Part shown: positions 36,621 through 48,430 of the stretch, piece after piece
Numbering within the stretch: the stretch's first letter is position 1
Layout: each line of letters opens with the position of its first letter
Assembly (NCBI RefSeq): GCF_003590095.1
Contig: NC_039493.1
Span: 558,001-622,000, forward strand
Direction: 5' to 3'
Origin: Trichoplusia ni
Lineage: Eukaryota > Arthropoda > Insecta > Lepidoptera > Noctuidae
DNA length: 64,000 nucleotides
The notes under the pieces: generated by a model
The model's database searches: none
Seen by the model: only the letters and a program-made list of their open reading frames with translations
Told to the model about the DNA's origin: nothing
Made by a program: the position numbers and the translations under genes

Positions 36621-36740
36621 AGCCCTGCGCATGCGTGTTCAGATTGCTGCACGTCAATTACCGACAATTGGCGATTAAAATTGTAACAATGTCACTGGGT
36701 CACTGTATGGACGCCGCTTAACCTTGATGTCAAGAGACTA
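36621..36740. promoter_or_regulatory. Candidate regulatory element with homeodomain-, Sox- and NRF1-like sites
   Basis: TGCGCATGCGTG at 36626-36637 fits the NRF1 consensus. It is followed by ACGTCAATTACCGACAATTG (CAATTA/CAATTG, homeodomain-like), GGCGATTAAAATTG and AACAATG (Sox-like). The dense, non-repetitive mix of sites in AT-rich DNA is typical of insect enhancers. Conservation is untested. Confidence 0.35.
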
Positions 36741-37119
36741 TTTATAAAAAAATACTCCGGTTTGAAATTGTAAGTGTAAGGTGCAACCTGGCTATTATTG
36801 TGAGACAAAAGCTCTGATTATTATTTTAAGATTTCAAGAATTGGCTTAAGAATATGACATAAAAAAGTACCTATGGTAAAAATGTCCTCTTGAAAGGAGT
36901 CGGTTCTAAGGTAAATATTATTTTTAATAAAATAACTAAGATTTAATTATTTTAATAACTTCATTAAGTTGTTCACGGTTGACTGCCAATATGAACCACA
37001 TTTTTATATATCAATAATAATTGACTTGTAACAGTTTCTAATGACAATATCTGGTACACATATTTTTTAATGAAATGTAATTAATGTTTATATATTTTTT
37101 TTTAATGTGTGATAAAACC

Positions 37120-37275
37120 TGCCCGTTCCCTGTTCGTGTGAACCCTGCGCGTGCCAGGTGCGCGCGTCGTGCGCAGATCGTACTCGTAACTCGCTGGCCG
37201 TCAATTGCAAGCAATTGAGGCTTTTTTCCGAGCCGCCATTAGAGACGACACGCGAGCTAGGTGACAGTGCATGTA
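37120..37275. promoter_or_regulatory. GC-rich block with palindromic CAATTG sites
   Basis: CCTGCGCGTGCCAGGTGCGCGCGTCGTGCGC is followed by GTCAATTGCAAGCAATTGAG, a near-palindrome of two CAATTG sites, and then GAGCCGCCATTAGAGACG. (The first string spans 37145-37175.) The block ends where T- and A-tracts begin at 37300. A promoter or enhancer is plausible. No TATA box or initiator is identified. Confidence 0.35.
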
Positions 37276-38557
37276 CAGTGGGTTTCAGATTTGTACTTAA
37301 ATTTTCCTTTATTTTTTTTGCAAAAAAAGTTTTTTTTCTCTTTCTTGAATAATTATGTTTGTCTTAGTTATAATATAATGTCAATAGTCTATAATAATAA
37401 TTATGTTAGTTTTCGAAACGGGCGGTGGTCTCTGATCGTTAGAAACATTGAGAACATCATTATTTACCGTATTTAATAACTCTATTTGTGTAATAAAAAC
37501 AAATAACGACGAAAATTACTAGGAACCATTCATAAGTAATACAAAATGCAATCATTTGTAATTCCCCGTAAATAATTTTATTGAGCAAACCTATCAACGA
37601 TCAAGTCATCGGGTTATAAATCATAATCATAAATAATTTATTACTTTGAATTATAGTTCTCCTATTATTGATCACAAATTGCGTGTAACCTTACGACCTT
37701 TGACCCTAAGATGATGATTGATATAAATAACACCTGCAAACTATTATAGTATAACAATTTTTAGTAAAAAAAAACAAAATAAGAATGAATACGGATGATA
37801 CCAACCACGTATTAAACACAGATAATGAACGGTTCCGTACAATGATGATAGGAACTAAATTATTATCAAAAATGTCTGTATTGTCTTTAATTACATGACA
37901 TGGGTAACCTAAAAAAGATAGCTGGCTAGCGGTTGAGGTCGAAATTCGATGGAGGGCTATTACCAAATATGTGTACCGCTATAAGCTGGTTTGATAGACT
38001 GCTTGTTTAATAAACATATATAACACAGTCTAAAAACACTTTCTATGGTCACTTCATTCAGAGTTTCAAAGTACTTTTTCATAAAAAAACAAACTTTTTT
38101 ATTTTGTTCATTTTGAGAGCACCCTGTATAACGTCAACGTACAAGTGTATAGCTAGAAAGCGGTGCCAATTACGTGGCACGCCGCTGACAGAGCACGGCC
38201 ATCTGTAACATCCTGTCTTTATCATGATGCATCTCTATACTCGCATCTCACTTATTTACAGATTCATCTAGATTCGACATGTGAAAAGTTGACTCCTTGA
38301 CTGGGACTCGACTTGGAGTCAACTTTGTTTATCAAAATATTTTAAATCAGAATACGTTGATTGAATGTCTGTAACTACTTAAGTCGCTAGAAAAATGTTA
38401 TAGGTATTAGAAACTCTTCTTTTATTTTTCTTGATGGTAATAGTCTTATTCAAAAGTTTGTTTTGCTCTAGGGGTTATTTTTAGTAAGTTTTAGAGCTCC
38501 TGATTCAGGCCAACATAGTAGTTAGTCTTGATTGATTATGAAGTTACGAGACAGTGT
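37276..38557. other. AT-rich stretch with a 12-bp hairpin
   Basis: AAAGTTGACTCC at 38285-38296 and GGAGTCAACTTT at 38315-38326 pair perfectly across an 18-base loop. CACCCTGTATA words, a sequence often seen at insect DNA-transposon ends, occur at about 38121 and 38841 in the same orientation, so they do not form a terminal inverted repeat. A GC patch with GTGCCA...TGGCAC lies at 38163-38185. Confidence 0.45.
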
Positions 38558-38660
38558 GAAGTCATTCGCAGGATGGCTGGCATGAGATGGTTGCGAAGAG
38601 CTGAAGATAGATCTTGATAGTGGAGGCCTATGCAGTGGACGAATATGAGCTAATGATGAT
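38558..38660 (+). mobile_element. LINE C-terminal remnant
   Basis: From 38558 the plus strand encodes EVIRRMAGMRWLRRAEDRS and then a stop at 38615-38617. The AGxxWLRRAEDR block, followed by GAGGCCTATG and CAGTGGACG (EAYV-QQWT with about five bases lost), is the usual end of a lepidopteran non-LTR polyprotein. A (GAT)n tail follows. Two in-frame stops and the deletion mark it as dead. Confidence 0.8.
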
Positions 38661-41189
38661 GATGGTGATGAAGCAAATCGAAGTGACAGTCGATGATACT
38701 ACTTACGTATACTTTTAATTTATATCAAGAAATCATTCGCTAACCTACCATGGCTCAACAAGTTATCATAAAAACTACGAGTATTACATGAAAATGCATA
38801 GTGGCATGTAGTATTTATAAAGTTGTTAAACATAATATCAATTACAAGAACACCCTGTATATTTACAAGAATTCAAGCCGTCTAGTCTGCAACATTTTAG
38901 TATAAACTAGTAGATTTACATTCGATCCGTTAATTACTGGGATCAGTATAATAAATACGCGAAATTTAAATAAATAAACACTTAAATACTTGCGTTATAG
39001 TATTTATCGCTGTTATGACGGCATTAAGAGATTAACATTAGTTAGACACTGCAACAAAGTTGCAAGAATTCGTAAGAGGCTCATTTTAAGCTCTCGCCCT
39101 TACACAAAAAAAGATGTGAATATGATTTAATTACAACACCTTGTATTTTTTACTACCCGTATAAATCCAATGTCTCAAAAATTTTCACCACTAACTTTAT
39201 TTTAATTTTGCGTTGCCTTTTTCTTATTAAAATGTAGACTATTAAACAACCATGTTTAAAATATTCTAGCACTCTGCCTGTAGCTTTATTCGATTCAATG
39301 TCAAAAAAGCAAAGCATCGACTTATAAAGCTATCAATTTAATTTTGATACAAATAAATATGTCACAAAAACATCAATTCACAGACTTTTCCGACGTATTT
39401 ATTCAAAAAATCTGAATAACAGCTTGAAATATATCCCTAGCTTCTATACGCAAATACTGTAACCTCTTAAATAATGTAAAAGGCATAAAATGCAAGTATA
39501 GCTCACGACTAAATCAGTCGGTCGACAGTCGATGTCGGCTAGGGATGTAACGGTGTTGTTCCCGGCCAACGAGATTTATGAATGAGACCTCCAGCGCGGT
39601 ACGTTCGACTAACATTAAGATTTGTAGTGATGGGGCACTGAATATCGATAAAAATGTTAAATATTAGAATTTTAGATTTTTATATCGCATTTTGTATTTA
39701 AATATTAGATTTAAAGTTATTTAATTCAAACTGCGGTTTTCGCTGTTTAGCAATGAACAAAAATAATCTTTAATCTAGTTAGACAGCTTTCACAATATCA
39801 GTGTTAGTTTATAGTTATTATTATTATAGGTATTATTCATTAGATTGAAATGATTTATAGTTCAAGAAATTTGACTAAAATGACAAAAGTAACCAGTTTT
39901 AATAGTATTGAACTGCAGAAGTAAATTTATTTAATTTAATGTTGCTAAACTAAAATTTTGGCACATTAAAAGACACCGAAATTTATTAGTGATTTTCATT
40001 CACCTAAATACATAAGTTTTAAATATGCAAAGCATTTAAATTATTTATACAATGAATTAAACAGATAAACATCTGTTCTTAAGTTTATGTATTTTTTATT
40101 ATAGTAAATACCGAAACGAATAGAAATAAAATACCCAAAGAATCTTATCAAAAACATCGACAAATTTATTCTACATTTGCATATGTCACATCACTATGGG
40201 CCTCACAAGTGGTTGCTACTATGCCTATTTCAGGCTGTTAGAATCCCTGTCTTTGTATTTCATTACCTCCCTTGGCCTAACGAAGGGGGGGAGGGGGGGA
40301 GGGGAGGAGAGGGGTATACCCTCAGCTGATCAAGATTCAAATGTCTTGAGAACTGGAACGCCATGTTTTTTCGTCGTTTGCTTTAATGAAATCGACTTAA
40401 TAAAAATAGTACTACAAAGTTTATGTAAAACACAAAACTTTTCAGACATTGAATAGTTTATCTGTAAGTAGGTACCTAAGTGATTTTACTGTTTACGTTC
40501 AAGGTAGACACCATTTCCTTATTAACTATTCTTATTTCGTTTATCCGACAGATCAATCTCATCTACAGAAAAAAAATGGAATCTTCACAAGTTAGTATAA
40601 ATATTTATAAACCAGTATAAAATAAGTTTAAAATAATTATTCCTGTCACTATTTTTGATGTTTTTGATTTACTGATAAAAACAAACGAGATTTGATTTTG
40701 ATGATTTTTTACATGACAATTAAAACTACGTTATAAATTAATCGTAATGTCAGAGTGTTTCACAAATATAATTTAACAGCTAGATATTTTATCAGCATCT
40801 AATGTTTGTCAGAAACTTGAGAACTTGAAAATGTTGCCAGTACCAATTTTCTACCAGTGCGAGTATTGAAAAAAATCTGAACGTATATACATATGTTACA
40901 TCTAAGCCAGCGAGCAAAATAAGAAATAATTATAAATTAATGTGAAAATGAAAGCACAATCTTTTGTCTGTGATGACCCAAAAGGATTCTACTAAATTTA
41001 AGATTTGTAAATACAAATCATGTTATGTAAAAAATAATACTTATGTACTATTCATTCACTATAGACTCGTAACAGTACAAACCTATTAATGTAATATAAA
41101 GTCATAATATCACGAACATAACCTAAGCTAAGTCAACAAGTGTGGTCCATCATACGGTAATCGTACATGTAGTGAGGGCAATTCATTAG
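38661..41189. other. AT-rich stretch with a GC patch and a G-tract
   Basis: At about 39530-39605 there is a GC-richer, non-repetitive patch (GTTCCCGGCCAACGAG, CCTCCAGCGCGGTACG). The G-rich tract at 40285-40314 is described separately. No gene is recognised, and an 86-codon plus-strand frame runs through the G tract. Confidence 0.45.
40285..40314 (+). other. Purine tract with G-quadruplex pattern
   Basis: The plus strand reads G7-A-G7-A-G4-AGGAGA-G4, four G runs with short loops. This satisfies the common G3+N1-7 pattern for G-quadruplexes. It stands alone in AT-rich DNA and could also be a decayed (G)nA microsatellite. Confidence 0.7.
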
Positions 41190-41320
41190 TGTTGTGGCGA
41201 GATTAATGGCCGGGTCGGAGGTAAAGCGGCGGTATCAAAGCGGGTCAGACCGCAGGTGGTCGCGATCGGCACCGCACGTGTGCTGCGCTGATGGACTAAC
41301 GATTGTGCAGAGGTAACAAA
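41190..41320. promoter_or_regulatory. Candidate enhancer: GC-rich block with TCF- and E-box-like sites
   Basis: The block holds GAGATTAATGGCC (homeodomain-like TAAT), TATCAAAGCGG (TCF/LEF-like), TCGCGATCGG and CCGCACGTGTG (E-box CACGTG), with no repeat partner in the window. Site density and complexity suggest selected regulatory DNA. The named factor matches are to consensus words only. Confidence 0.35.
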
Positions 41321-42057
41321 CGTTTTTCAGAAATTTGCATGGATGAAGTGAGAATTTGCATGGGATAAATTGGCTCCAATCTCTTTTCGACTCTATTTCT
41401 ATCTAGGGTCGTGATTTTTTAAGCTTCGTTCAAGTGTAACTGTCAGTATCTCTCCCTAGGTCTATCGCAATGTTTTTTTCCTCATTTAGCCCAGTAGGCT
41501 GTAAAATGAGAGAGTTTAATCCTAAACGCTGTCAATGCTGTAATACCTATACCTGTACCTATATCTAAGCGAAAACTTTAAAAGCTATTAACACGTCATT
41601 TACTAAAAAACAAGAATTTGTATCAAGTCGGAGAAATCTTTGAAACTGAAATTAAGATGTCATATTGTTTCCGCCATAGATTGTCAACCTCTGTCTTAAT
41701 CTTATTAAACTCAATAACGTTAGCGGAATATTTGTTTAAGTTGCTTCCTGGTTGTGAATCGGACTAGACCACCCCGATAATGTCGGCTTGTTAATAGAGA
41801 GCTAGAATCAAGTCTTCAGGCTTCCTACGTTATAATTTTAGTATCTTTATTAGTATAAATTATCGTCTATTTCCTGAAACATACAAATAATATCTCATAT
41901 TAATTACGAATTCTGATTACCAAGTAACAGTGCTTTAAAGCCTCTGATTATTTGACGTTTTGTCATCTAAAAGTGATTAATAATTTTAAATTAAGTAAAG
42001 AATACTTTGTTATATTGTTCATTTAACATTTCTGCAACATTGCAGTGCATGTTGGTG

Positions 42058-42245
42058 ACTGCATGGATAGCTGAGTGGTAAAGGTGGCACCATCCACTAT
42101 GCGCGACGTGTCGCCGGTTCGATCCCCGCATAGCAATAGTAGTTTTTTGTGTGATCCTAATCTGAATGCTAATTGTGTGTGGGTGTATTTGAGCATGTGA
42201 CTTAAATGTTTGTGAATCTCCGAAACGCAAGTATTAGATTACGTA
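42058..42245 (+). mobile_element. tRNA-derived SINE, plus orientation
   Basis: A box TAGCTGAGTGGTAAAGG at 42068-42084 and B box GGTTCGATCCC at 42116-42126 are spaced as in tRNA genes, but the flanks do not close an acceptor stem, so this is a SINE head. The body and tail (GAGCATGTGACTTAAATGTT, TGTGAATCTCCGAAACGCAA) match the minus-strand copies at 15168-15361 and 48296-48430. It is the best preserved member here. Confidence 0.85.
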
Positions 42246-42704
42246 CTATCCGTTCGGCATTTTTTTAGATTAACATACATTTCTAACTAAACCAAAACAG
42301 CTATTCTCTTACATAAAAGTTTTACACATTAACAAATCGAGTTCTAATTAAACTATTATTAGTTAAAATGACCCAAATAAACAAATGAAAACTTGGCTTC
42401 GGGCGATCATGAATCAAAAGTTTCAAGAAAGCATTTTATTACACCCCATTATGCCTAATTAAACATTTTATGTAATAACCGCTTGCATTACGAATATTGA
42501 CCGTTGAATTCAACTGTCATATAATGATTAATCTTCGGCTATCGTTAGGAATGGACGGGCAGACTCTAATCACATTTCTTAACCCAATTAATAATGATAT
42601 CTCTGCTCTATCATTAATCTGAAGAAAGTATTCATCGGTCATGTTGTTAAGGCAATGTTGATGGGTAATATAAAAGAAAGCTTGTAGTAAGTTTACAACA
42701 ACAA

Positions 42705-43025
42705 AGGTTTCAACTATGTTGGGGTCGCCTTAAAGTCTAGCCGGATGCAGCTAAATACCAATGTTCTGCAAGAAGCGCCTCCTATCTAACCTGCTCAACC
42801 CAGTCACCTGGGCAACACGATACACCTTAGTAAGACTGGTTGCCTGATTTTTCTATCTTCTAACTACCCGTAACTACTGTCAAAGATGACTGTGTTAATA
42901 ACATCTCGGACCCATAACCATACGTGCCCTCCAAAATATGGTCACCCATCCACGGTCTGCTCGTATCAAGTGTAGCTTAGCCAGTGATCGATCAACTTGT
43001 GCAGTTGTAGTTTAGTAACTAGTGC
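42705..43025. repeat. CAACCCAGT-family interspersed repeat, long copy
   Basis: It carries TATGTTGGGGTCGCCTTAAA, CTGCTCAACCCAGTCACCTG, TAACTACCCGTAACTACTGT and GATCGATCAACTTGTGCAG in the same order and orientation as the copy at 29975-30318, with many substitutions. Confidence 0.8.
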
Positions 43026-43339
43026 CCCCTTTCCTTCATTCTTTTAACATTCACATCATCTTAAAAATCTAAAATAACATTTTTACGTTTCAGCCGTAAA
43101 CAATCTTGCCCTTAAAACTTTTTACCATTACTTAGATAGGCGCAAAATTTATAATGATTTCTATGTAGACGTAATAAGAGTGTTATTAGATGATAACACG
43201 CGTCAATAATGGGCTCCTTTAGTATATTTCACAGAGGTAATTAAGATGAACATCTCAATCTTAAGTATAACATGATAATTTGCTGTTGTCTCTCTAATTG
43301 TGAAACTATTAAATGCGATTAAGCATATCAAGTATGCTA

Positions 43340-43567
43340 AATTTTTGTAATAGTCTAGTTTTTTCCCGCGGTATTAAATTCGGAGTACGACATCTCGTGG
43401 TTATTTCAGTGTTTGTTTTTGTCTTTGCCGCATTTTCCATATTTTCTCACCGTTTAAACCTTCCTTGGACTTTCGCGAATATATTAAGACTAAAATAAGC
43501 CAAATCAGTTCAGCCGTTCTCGAGTTTAAGCGAGACTAACGAACAGCAATCCATTCTTATATATAAA
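43340..43567 (+). mobile_element. Non-LTR retrotransposon-type repeat 3' part
   Basis: TTTTTCCCGCGGTATTAAATT at the left, with an ending of AATCAGTTCAGCCGTTCTCG, GTTTAAGCGAGACTAACGAA and CAGCAATCCATTCTTATATA. This ending is a familiar lepidopteran repeat 3' terminus, related in plan to 19671-19950 but a different subfamily. A short open frame across it is not a gene. Confidence 0.75.
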
Positions 43568-44093
43568 AAAGCTAAAGAGAAGAAAAGAAGATTTTTGGAG
43601 ATTAATTCTGGTTCTATAAATACGAAAACTGATTAAAAAATCAACTTATTTTCTTTTATAACCTAGAACTTGCAACTCGTGCATACATCCAAGCATATAA
43701 TCGCAAACCCACAATGACATTCAGTGACGATGTTTTTGACTTAAAAAAATCCGTGAAATACATTTACTTAATAACTCTTCATAAATGAAGAAGATATTAA
43801 TTATGAATATTAAACAGTAGTCACCCACACACCGGAACGAACAATAGTGGATGTAGAGCGAGGATGTGCGGAGGTCGGGCCAAGGTTCGAAGCCGGCGCC
43901 TTTTGTTCATCTATGTAGGTTAGACATGAAAACACTTATTTTATTGTTTTCTAGTTTTCATAGATGTTACTGTTATGGTAAGTTATTTATGATCATGGAA
44001 AATGTATTAAAGGTAGATTTTGTAGGCGATCAAATTGTTAATATTTGATTTAGGTAATGGGTTCAGTTATCAATGTTCTAATCTTTCTTATAC

Positions 44094-44117
44094 GGGAAGG
44101 CCTTTGCCCAGCAGTGA
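44094..44117 (+). mobile_element. Minimal LINE C-terminal scrap
   Basis: The codons read GKAFAQQ and then TGA at 44115-44117, where TGG (W) is expected. No A tail or clear target duplication was found. It is short, but the eight-codon match to the recurrent EAFAQQW ending is specific. Confidence 0.65.
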
Positions 44118-44689
44118 GATGAATCTACACTAGAGTTATATTATATATTAAATTTTTGTTTTGGGTAAATATAAGGATTCTTCGTAAGTAACAATACATT
44201 GAAAAAGATAAATGATAATGTTTTATGTCTACTGGCTTGAAACTGGTTTTTCGCATGTTTTTGGAATAATAATAATTTTGCTGTAAGAGCTACTTGACTT
44301 TTGAAGATTGCTGGTTACTGGAATAGATTAACTACCTAAATGCATTTTAGGGAGCTTGACCACCCATTTAACTCGGACATTATTTTGAAAGAAGGCATTG
44401 GTTCACAATAAAATTATGTTAATTTAACATTCCACTTCTATGATAGACTTGTGAGTACCATGCCCGCAGTGTGCCGTTATAGAAGGAGACGAAATTATAA
44501 CTTGTATAACACCATCCCACTCTACCACTAACAATCGAAATCATTATAATGACATAATACGCTCTATCTCTCCCGGATCTCAGTACATTTAATCACAGCT
44601 ATAACAGTTACATAACCACCATAGAAACCAAAGTCAATAAGGTTCAAAATCTCGTGTACATAACATCACGTTCCGTCGACAATCCTTCG

Positions 44690-44835
44690 CGAATCGGCGG
44701 CGCGTTTCGTCCTACATTCGACCTTCGATCCTGACAGGTCGCGGCGGTGACCGGCCATCCACCATTAGCATACAGACAAAGCCTTCGCAATGAATAAGAA
44801 CACTTGACGCACGACACTCGGCGAGCCGATAAAAT
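44690..44835. promoter_or_regulatory. GC-rich non-repetitive block
   Basis: CGCGAATCGGCGGCGCGTTT, CCTGACAGGTCGCGGCGGTG and CACTCGGCGAGCCG lie within 150 bases and the flanks are AT-rich. ACAGGTCGC also occurs in the GC-rich block at 51061-51112. A minus-strand 72-codon frame overlaps without a recognisable domain. It is a candidate regulatory DNA or cryptic promoter. Confidence 0.3.
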
Positions 44836-45575
44836 GCCGCTGAAATACGTTCTGTTAATAGCCTAGCAACAAATAACACTGATTCATGCAGAAATGTAAG
44901 AGAAAAAATAATTGTCAAATCATGAAGCATAAAAGCAATCTAAATTAAGCCCTATTGATAGATCATCGAAATACATTACTAATTAAACCGTCGTATTCAA
45001 GCACTTCATACGCATAATTCGTTTAGGCATATCAAAAATGATTGCCCACCAAAAAAAATGTACCAAATTTGGACAGGTATCTCAAATTCCGATATCCGTC
45101 GCACGCGACCAAGTTTATTTTATGCTCATTAAATCTTCACATTCATGTACCTAGCACCTAATAAGGGCATCTAATACAATGCTAACCAACACAATAGGTA
45201 TTAAGACATTTTTCTTTGAATCTCACGTCGAACACTCCGTGCATCAAATTAGTATTCCGTATAAATATCAATGCTTTATGTTTCCATAAAAATATAGTTA
45301 TAAAATACTTGTTATTCTCGATGCGTCATTTTAGCGGCGCCATTGTGGATCGGCGGCTTTATCATGCAAACGCGACACTTTTGGCTTAGTTCAGATTTCT
45401 CGGTCGAAACAATGTTATGGTTACGACAACCTTATGGAAATACCGGCTGCGTTTCTAGAAAATATCGCATTTTGTAACTCTTTTTGGTGCTGTTTGGATT
45501 AGTAAGCGTCTTAAATGAAGTTAAAATAAATATGATTAAGTCTTCGATTGAAATACATTGTACATACGTCTGGAC

Positions 45576-45585
45576 TATATAAAAG
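45576..45585 (+). promoter_or_regulatory. TATA-box candidate
   Basis: TATATAAAAG followed by ACGGCGC is a strong TATA match with a GC-rich downstream edge. A start site would be expected near 45606, where TTTCGACGTTTC gives no clear initiator. It lies 55 bases before the first ATG of the small frame at 45640. Confidence 0.3.
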
Positions 45586-45639
45586 ACGGCGCACCCTGAC
45601 TTTGTTTCGACGTTTCATCTAAGGTTATTCAAATAGGAA

Positions 45640-45723
45640 ATGTCGAAAAAAATGAACTCCCATTGTTCTAAAATCATGCCTTTCCCATACACATACACTA
45701 CCCCTAATTACATCAACTCTTAA
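45640..45723 (+). CDS. 27-codon small open frame downstream of TATA box, speculative
   Basis: ATG at 45640 in context AGGAAATGT, 27 codons, TAA at 45721. The peptide is Lys-rich at the start (MSKKMN) and Tyr/Thr/Pro-rich at the end (PYTYTTPNYINS). No family is recognised. It is listed only because a good TATA box sits at a plausible distance upstream. Chance small frames of this size are common. Confidence 0.1.
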   Translation: MSKKMNSHCSKIMPFPYTYTTPNYINS

Positions 45724-47864
45724 ATATAATATACTACCCCTGTCCTGCAGTATTAGGTACTCGCGTAAATCGCATAATATTTGTAAAATTAAATTGAGCG
45801 TATTAACATATGATTTCAAAACGAGAAACCCTCTAATCTTTAACAACACAACGTAATACCTAGAATTTAATACATGTGTATTGCGTCATCACCTTAGACC
45901 TTAGGGTCAGGCTGCGTAGAGGTCACCTGCTAACACTTCATCAGGGTAACGTATTGTGGATGGGAAAGCGGTTTGTTTATTGTTATAGTTGTATTGCGTT
46001 TGTTGATGTAGGGGGTTCGGTTTCATGGAGGCAGTTTGCGAAAGTCCTGGAAGATATCAACACCATCTCGAATGCGAATGGTTATCTCTTTGTGTATGGC
46101 TATTGCAGCTGTGGAAACGAAGAAGCGAAGGGCGAATGGCGTAACGAAAATTTCGTGAATAGGATTTTTAGGGTAAATAGAAACGGATTTAAAAAAGTGA
46201 CGACTCCAGGGCCCGTAGTATAAAATAGAGAAGAACTCTAATAGCTTCAACAGGTAGGAGTATGGGATAAGATTCCGTTTTCTTCAGAGTAATTGCAGTT
46301 CATGTAGAGTTCTTTTGTATAGCAAAAACTTCATGGATTTATTTAAAACAACATTTATTTCAAACAAATATATATGTATATGGAGCAATATTTGCTGGCA
46401 AAGGCTAATTAAGCATTAATTAAGCAAATATTTCGAAAGCAACAGCATTGTTCCTTTCATGCCTACAGATACAGTAGTTGGATTCGATATGACTATTGAT
46501 TTTCAGTTGCGATCAGAAATGGTTTATCGCTAAAGAAATTCATGAAAAACTGAAACAAATCACATGCGATATTCTCACCAATCGCACCGATACTACATAC
46601 ATACCTATATATAAGTGTAATATACAAACAATGCACAGAATGATGTTGACGAGTCACAAATGAATGTTACAGTTGCGACCTTGCCGGGCTCGTCAACAGA
46701 ACTACTTAATTAAACAACAACAATATTCATACAAAAATAATGTGTTTCATTGTATTGTAAATGTATGGTAGATTTAAATACATCTGTAAGTTCTGACTGT
46801 AGAACGAACAGAGAGTTAAACACTGCATTTTTGAAACCAGGGGTCATATCCCGTGACTCTGGCTTAGAGGTCCGAGTATTTTAGTTTGCGAGAGTACGAC
46901 ATGTCCTCACAACATGCCCTTGGCATGGGCTGAAGATCTTAGCTTTTCATCCCGGAAAAAAGGGGATCTATAGTTAACTGGCTAAAAGCAATAAACTTTG
47001 CACGGCGGTTCTGGTTTAGTCAACAAGTGTCTGACACTACCCACCACCACTCCCCCGAAAAGGGCCTTAGTCCTTGCATTAGCTTACCTCTAAGCTAAAC
47101 AAGGAACTGTTATTTCAAATGCTATGCATGATTCTGAATCAAGTATCATCCTCAAAAAACTAAGCCCTTTAAACTTCAAAAGAAAACAGAGTACACTACA
47201 AAATTCACCGTAATATATGTACACGTACTTATACATATAGGTATATGCTTTGATTAAAACACGCTGAAATAGGTACAGCAATTTACCTTACAATATTAAT
47301 AACATGCACAAACATATACGTAGCATAAACAATGCACATGCGTTACGTGTCGAACATGAGTTTTGCGTCCTTGCACTGCACGCCGACCGGTAACCTGTGC
47401 CACGCACTAAATATAACCAGAAGGCTCACTCCGCTTTACTTGTAATGTACGTCATGCAAATGCTGTGGTGCTTTTGGCCTTATAAATAGAAACTTACAAT
47501 TAATTTGTAGTCGTACGTAACATGCACAAATATCAATCTTTGAAATCCTAGTTCACATAAATACTTAGACCTGTTAGTCCTAGCTACCGCATAAGGTTAA
47601 GTGACCTGTAATGGTAGATTAGTGTGATAATTAAATAAATAAATAAATCAGTTTGTAATCAACACATTTTTGAATATGAGAAGTATAATAAACATGTTTC
47701 TTCCCGTTAAGCAGGAATTAGCGTTGATCACCAAGCTAAGGTACCAGAGGATGGTGATTTATAAAAACTGATCGTTTTCAGATCGATCATTAAGGGTATC
47801 TAAACGAGTAAAAATGATAGAATTATAAGCTAGAATTATCAACGACTTTTTTCACCACACATTA
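45724..47864. other. Non-coding stretch with two opposing open frames
   Basis: A 115-codon plus-strand frame (45876-46223) starting at a non-ATG-type context overlaps a 75-codon minus frame. Neither has a recognised domain. At 46850-47060 there is a GC-richer segment (CCCGTGACTCTGGCTTAGAG, CAACATGCCCTTGGCATGGG) that looks like repeat debris but could not be placed. Confidence 0.4.
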
Positions 47865-47903
47865 ATTACATAAATAACACACATAGTCTGTTATTTATGT
47901 AAT
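47865..47903. repeat. Perfect 15-bp inverted repeat
   Basis: ATTACATAAATAACA at 47865-47879 and TGTTATTTATGTAAT at 47889-47903 pair exactly across a 9-base loop, CACATAGTC. The arms are A/T-rich, so some contribution from low complexity is likely. Confidence 0.75.
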
Positions 47904-48295
47904 GGCGTCTCCAGTACTTCTGTTCTCATATCTGTAATGTGACTAAACCAACATGAAAACCGCTAGCGTCCATGATGCGCTGTTTACTGACAGTGATAAG
48001 CCACTATAGACTGTACATTTATTGATACACTACCAAAGTACAATGACCTGGATTATCCTGTGACCTTTCAATCAACAGTAATGATATATGGATACTAAAA
48101 ATAATTATTCCAAAATTAGAGCAAGAGGTTAGGCAGGTACTAAAAATTAACATGAAATGCGGTGAAGCAATCAAAGCCTGCATGTAGTTAAAAATTTAAA
48201 TTATATGTTAAGGTAATATTAAAAAACAATGATCACGTGGATTTTGCAGATGTATGAAATGTGGTCTTCTTTCAAAAACATGAAGGGGTACGAAA

Positions 48296-48430
48296 AATTT
48301 CTCCCTTGGTAAGGAATTTGATCCTTGTCTCGCGGCAGGTCTCACAAACATTTAAGTAACATGCACAAAAACTCCCAAACTCAGAACAAACTTTCGTGGA
48401 TCACATTCAGATAAAACTCTCGACAGGACA
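48296..48430 (-). mobile_element. SINE tail fragment, minus orientation
   Basis: TAAGGAATTTGATCCTTGTC, then CACAAACATTTAAGTAACATG, aligns with the SINE tails at 15168 and 42180. The tRNA-like head with A and B boxes is missing or too decayed to see. Confidence 0.65.

Noticed and set aside
38121..38851. DNA transposon bounded by CACCCTGTATA words
   Set aside because: Both words are in the same orientation, so they cannot be terminal inverted repeats, and no transposase is present between them.
42065..42130. Possible functional tRNA gene
   Set aside because: A and B boxes are good, but the 5' and 3' flanks do not form an acceptor stem and the downstream body matches other SINE copies.
43858..43910. 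SINE-like B-box word AGGTTCGAAGCCGGCGCC
   Set aside because: No matching A box at the right distance and no shared body with other copies, so left uncalled.
45876..46223. 115-codon plus-strand frame as a gene
   Set aside because: No recognised domain, composition like surrounding DNA, and a 75-codon antisense frame overlaps it.
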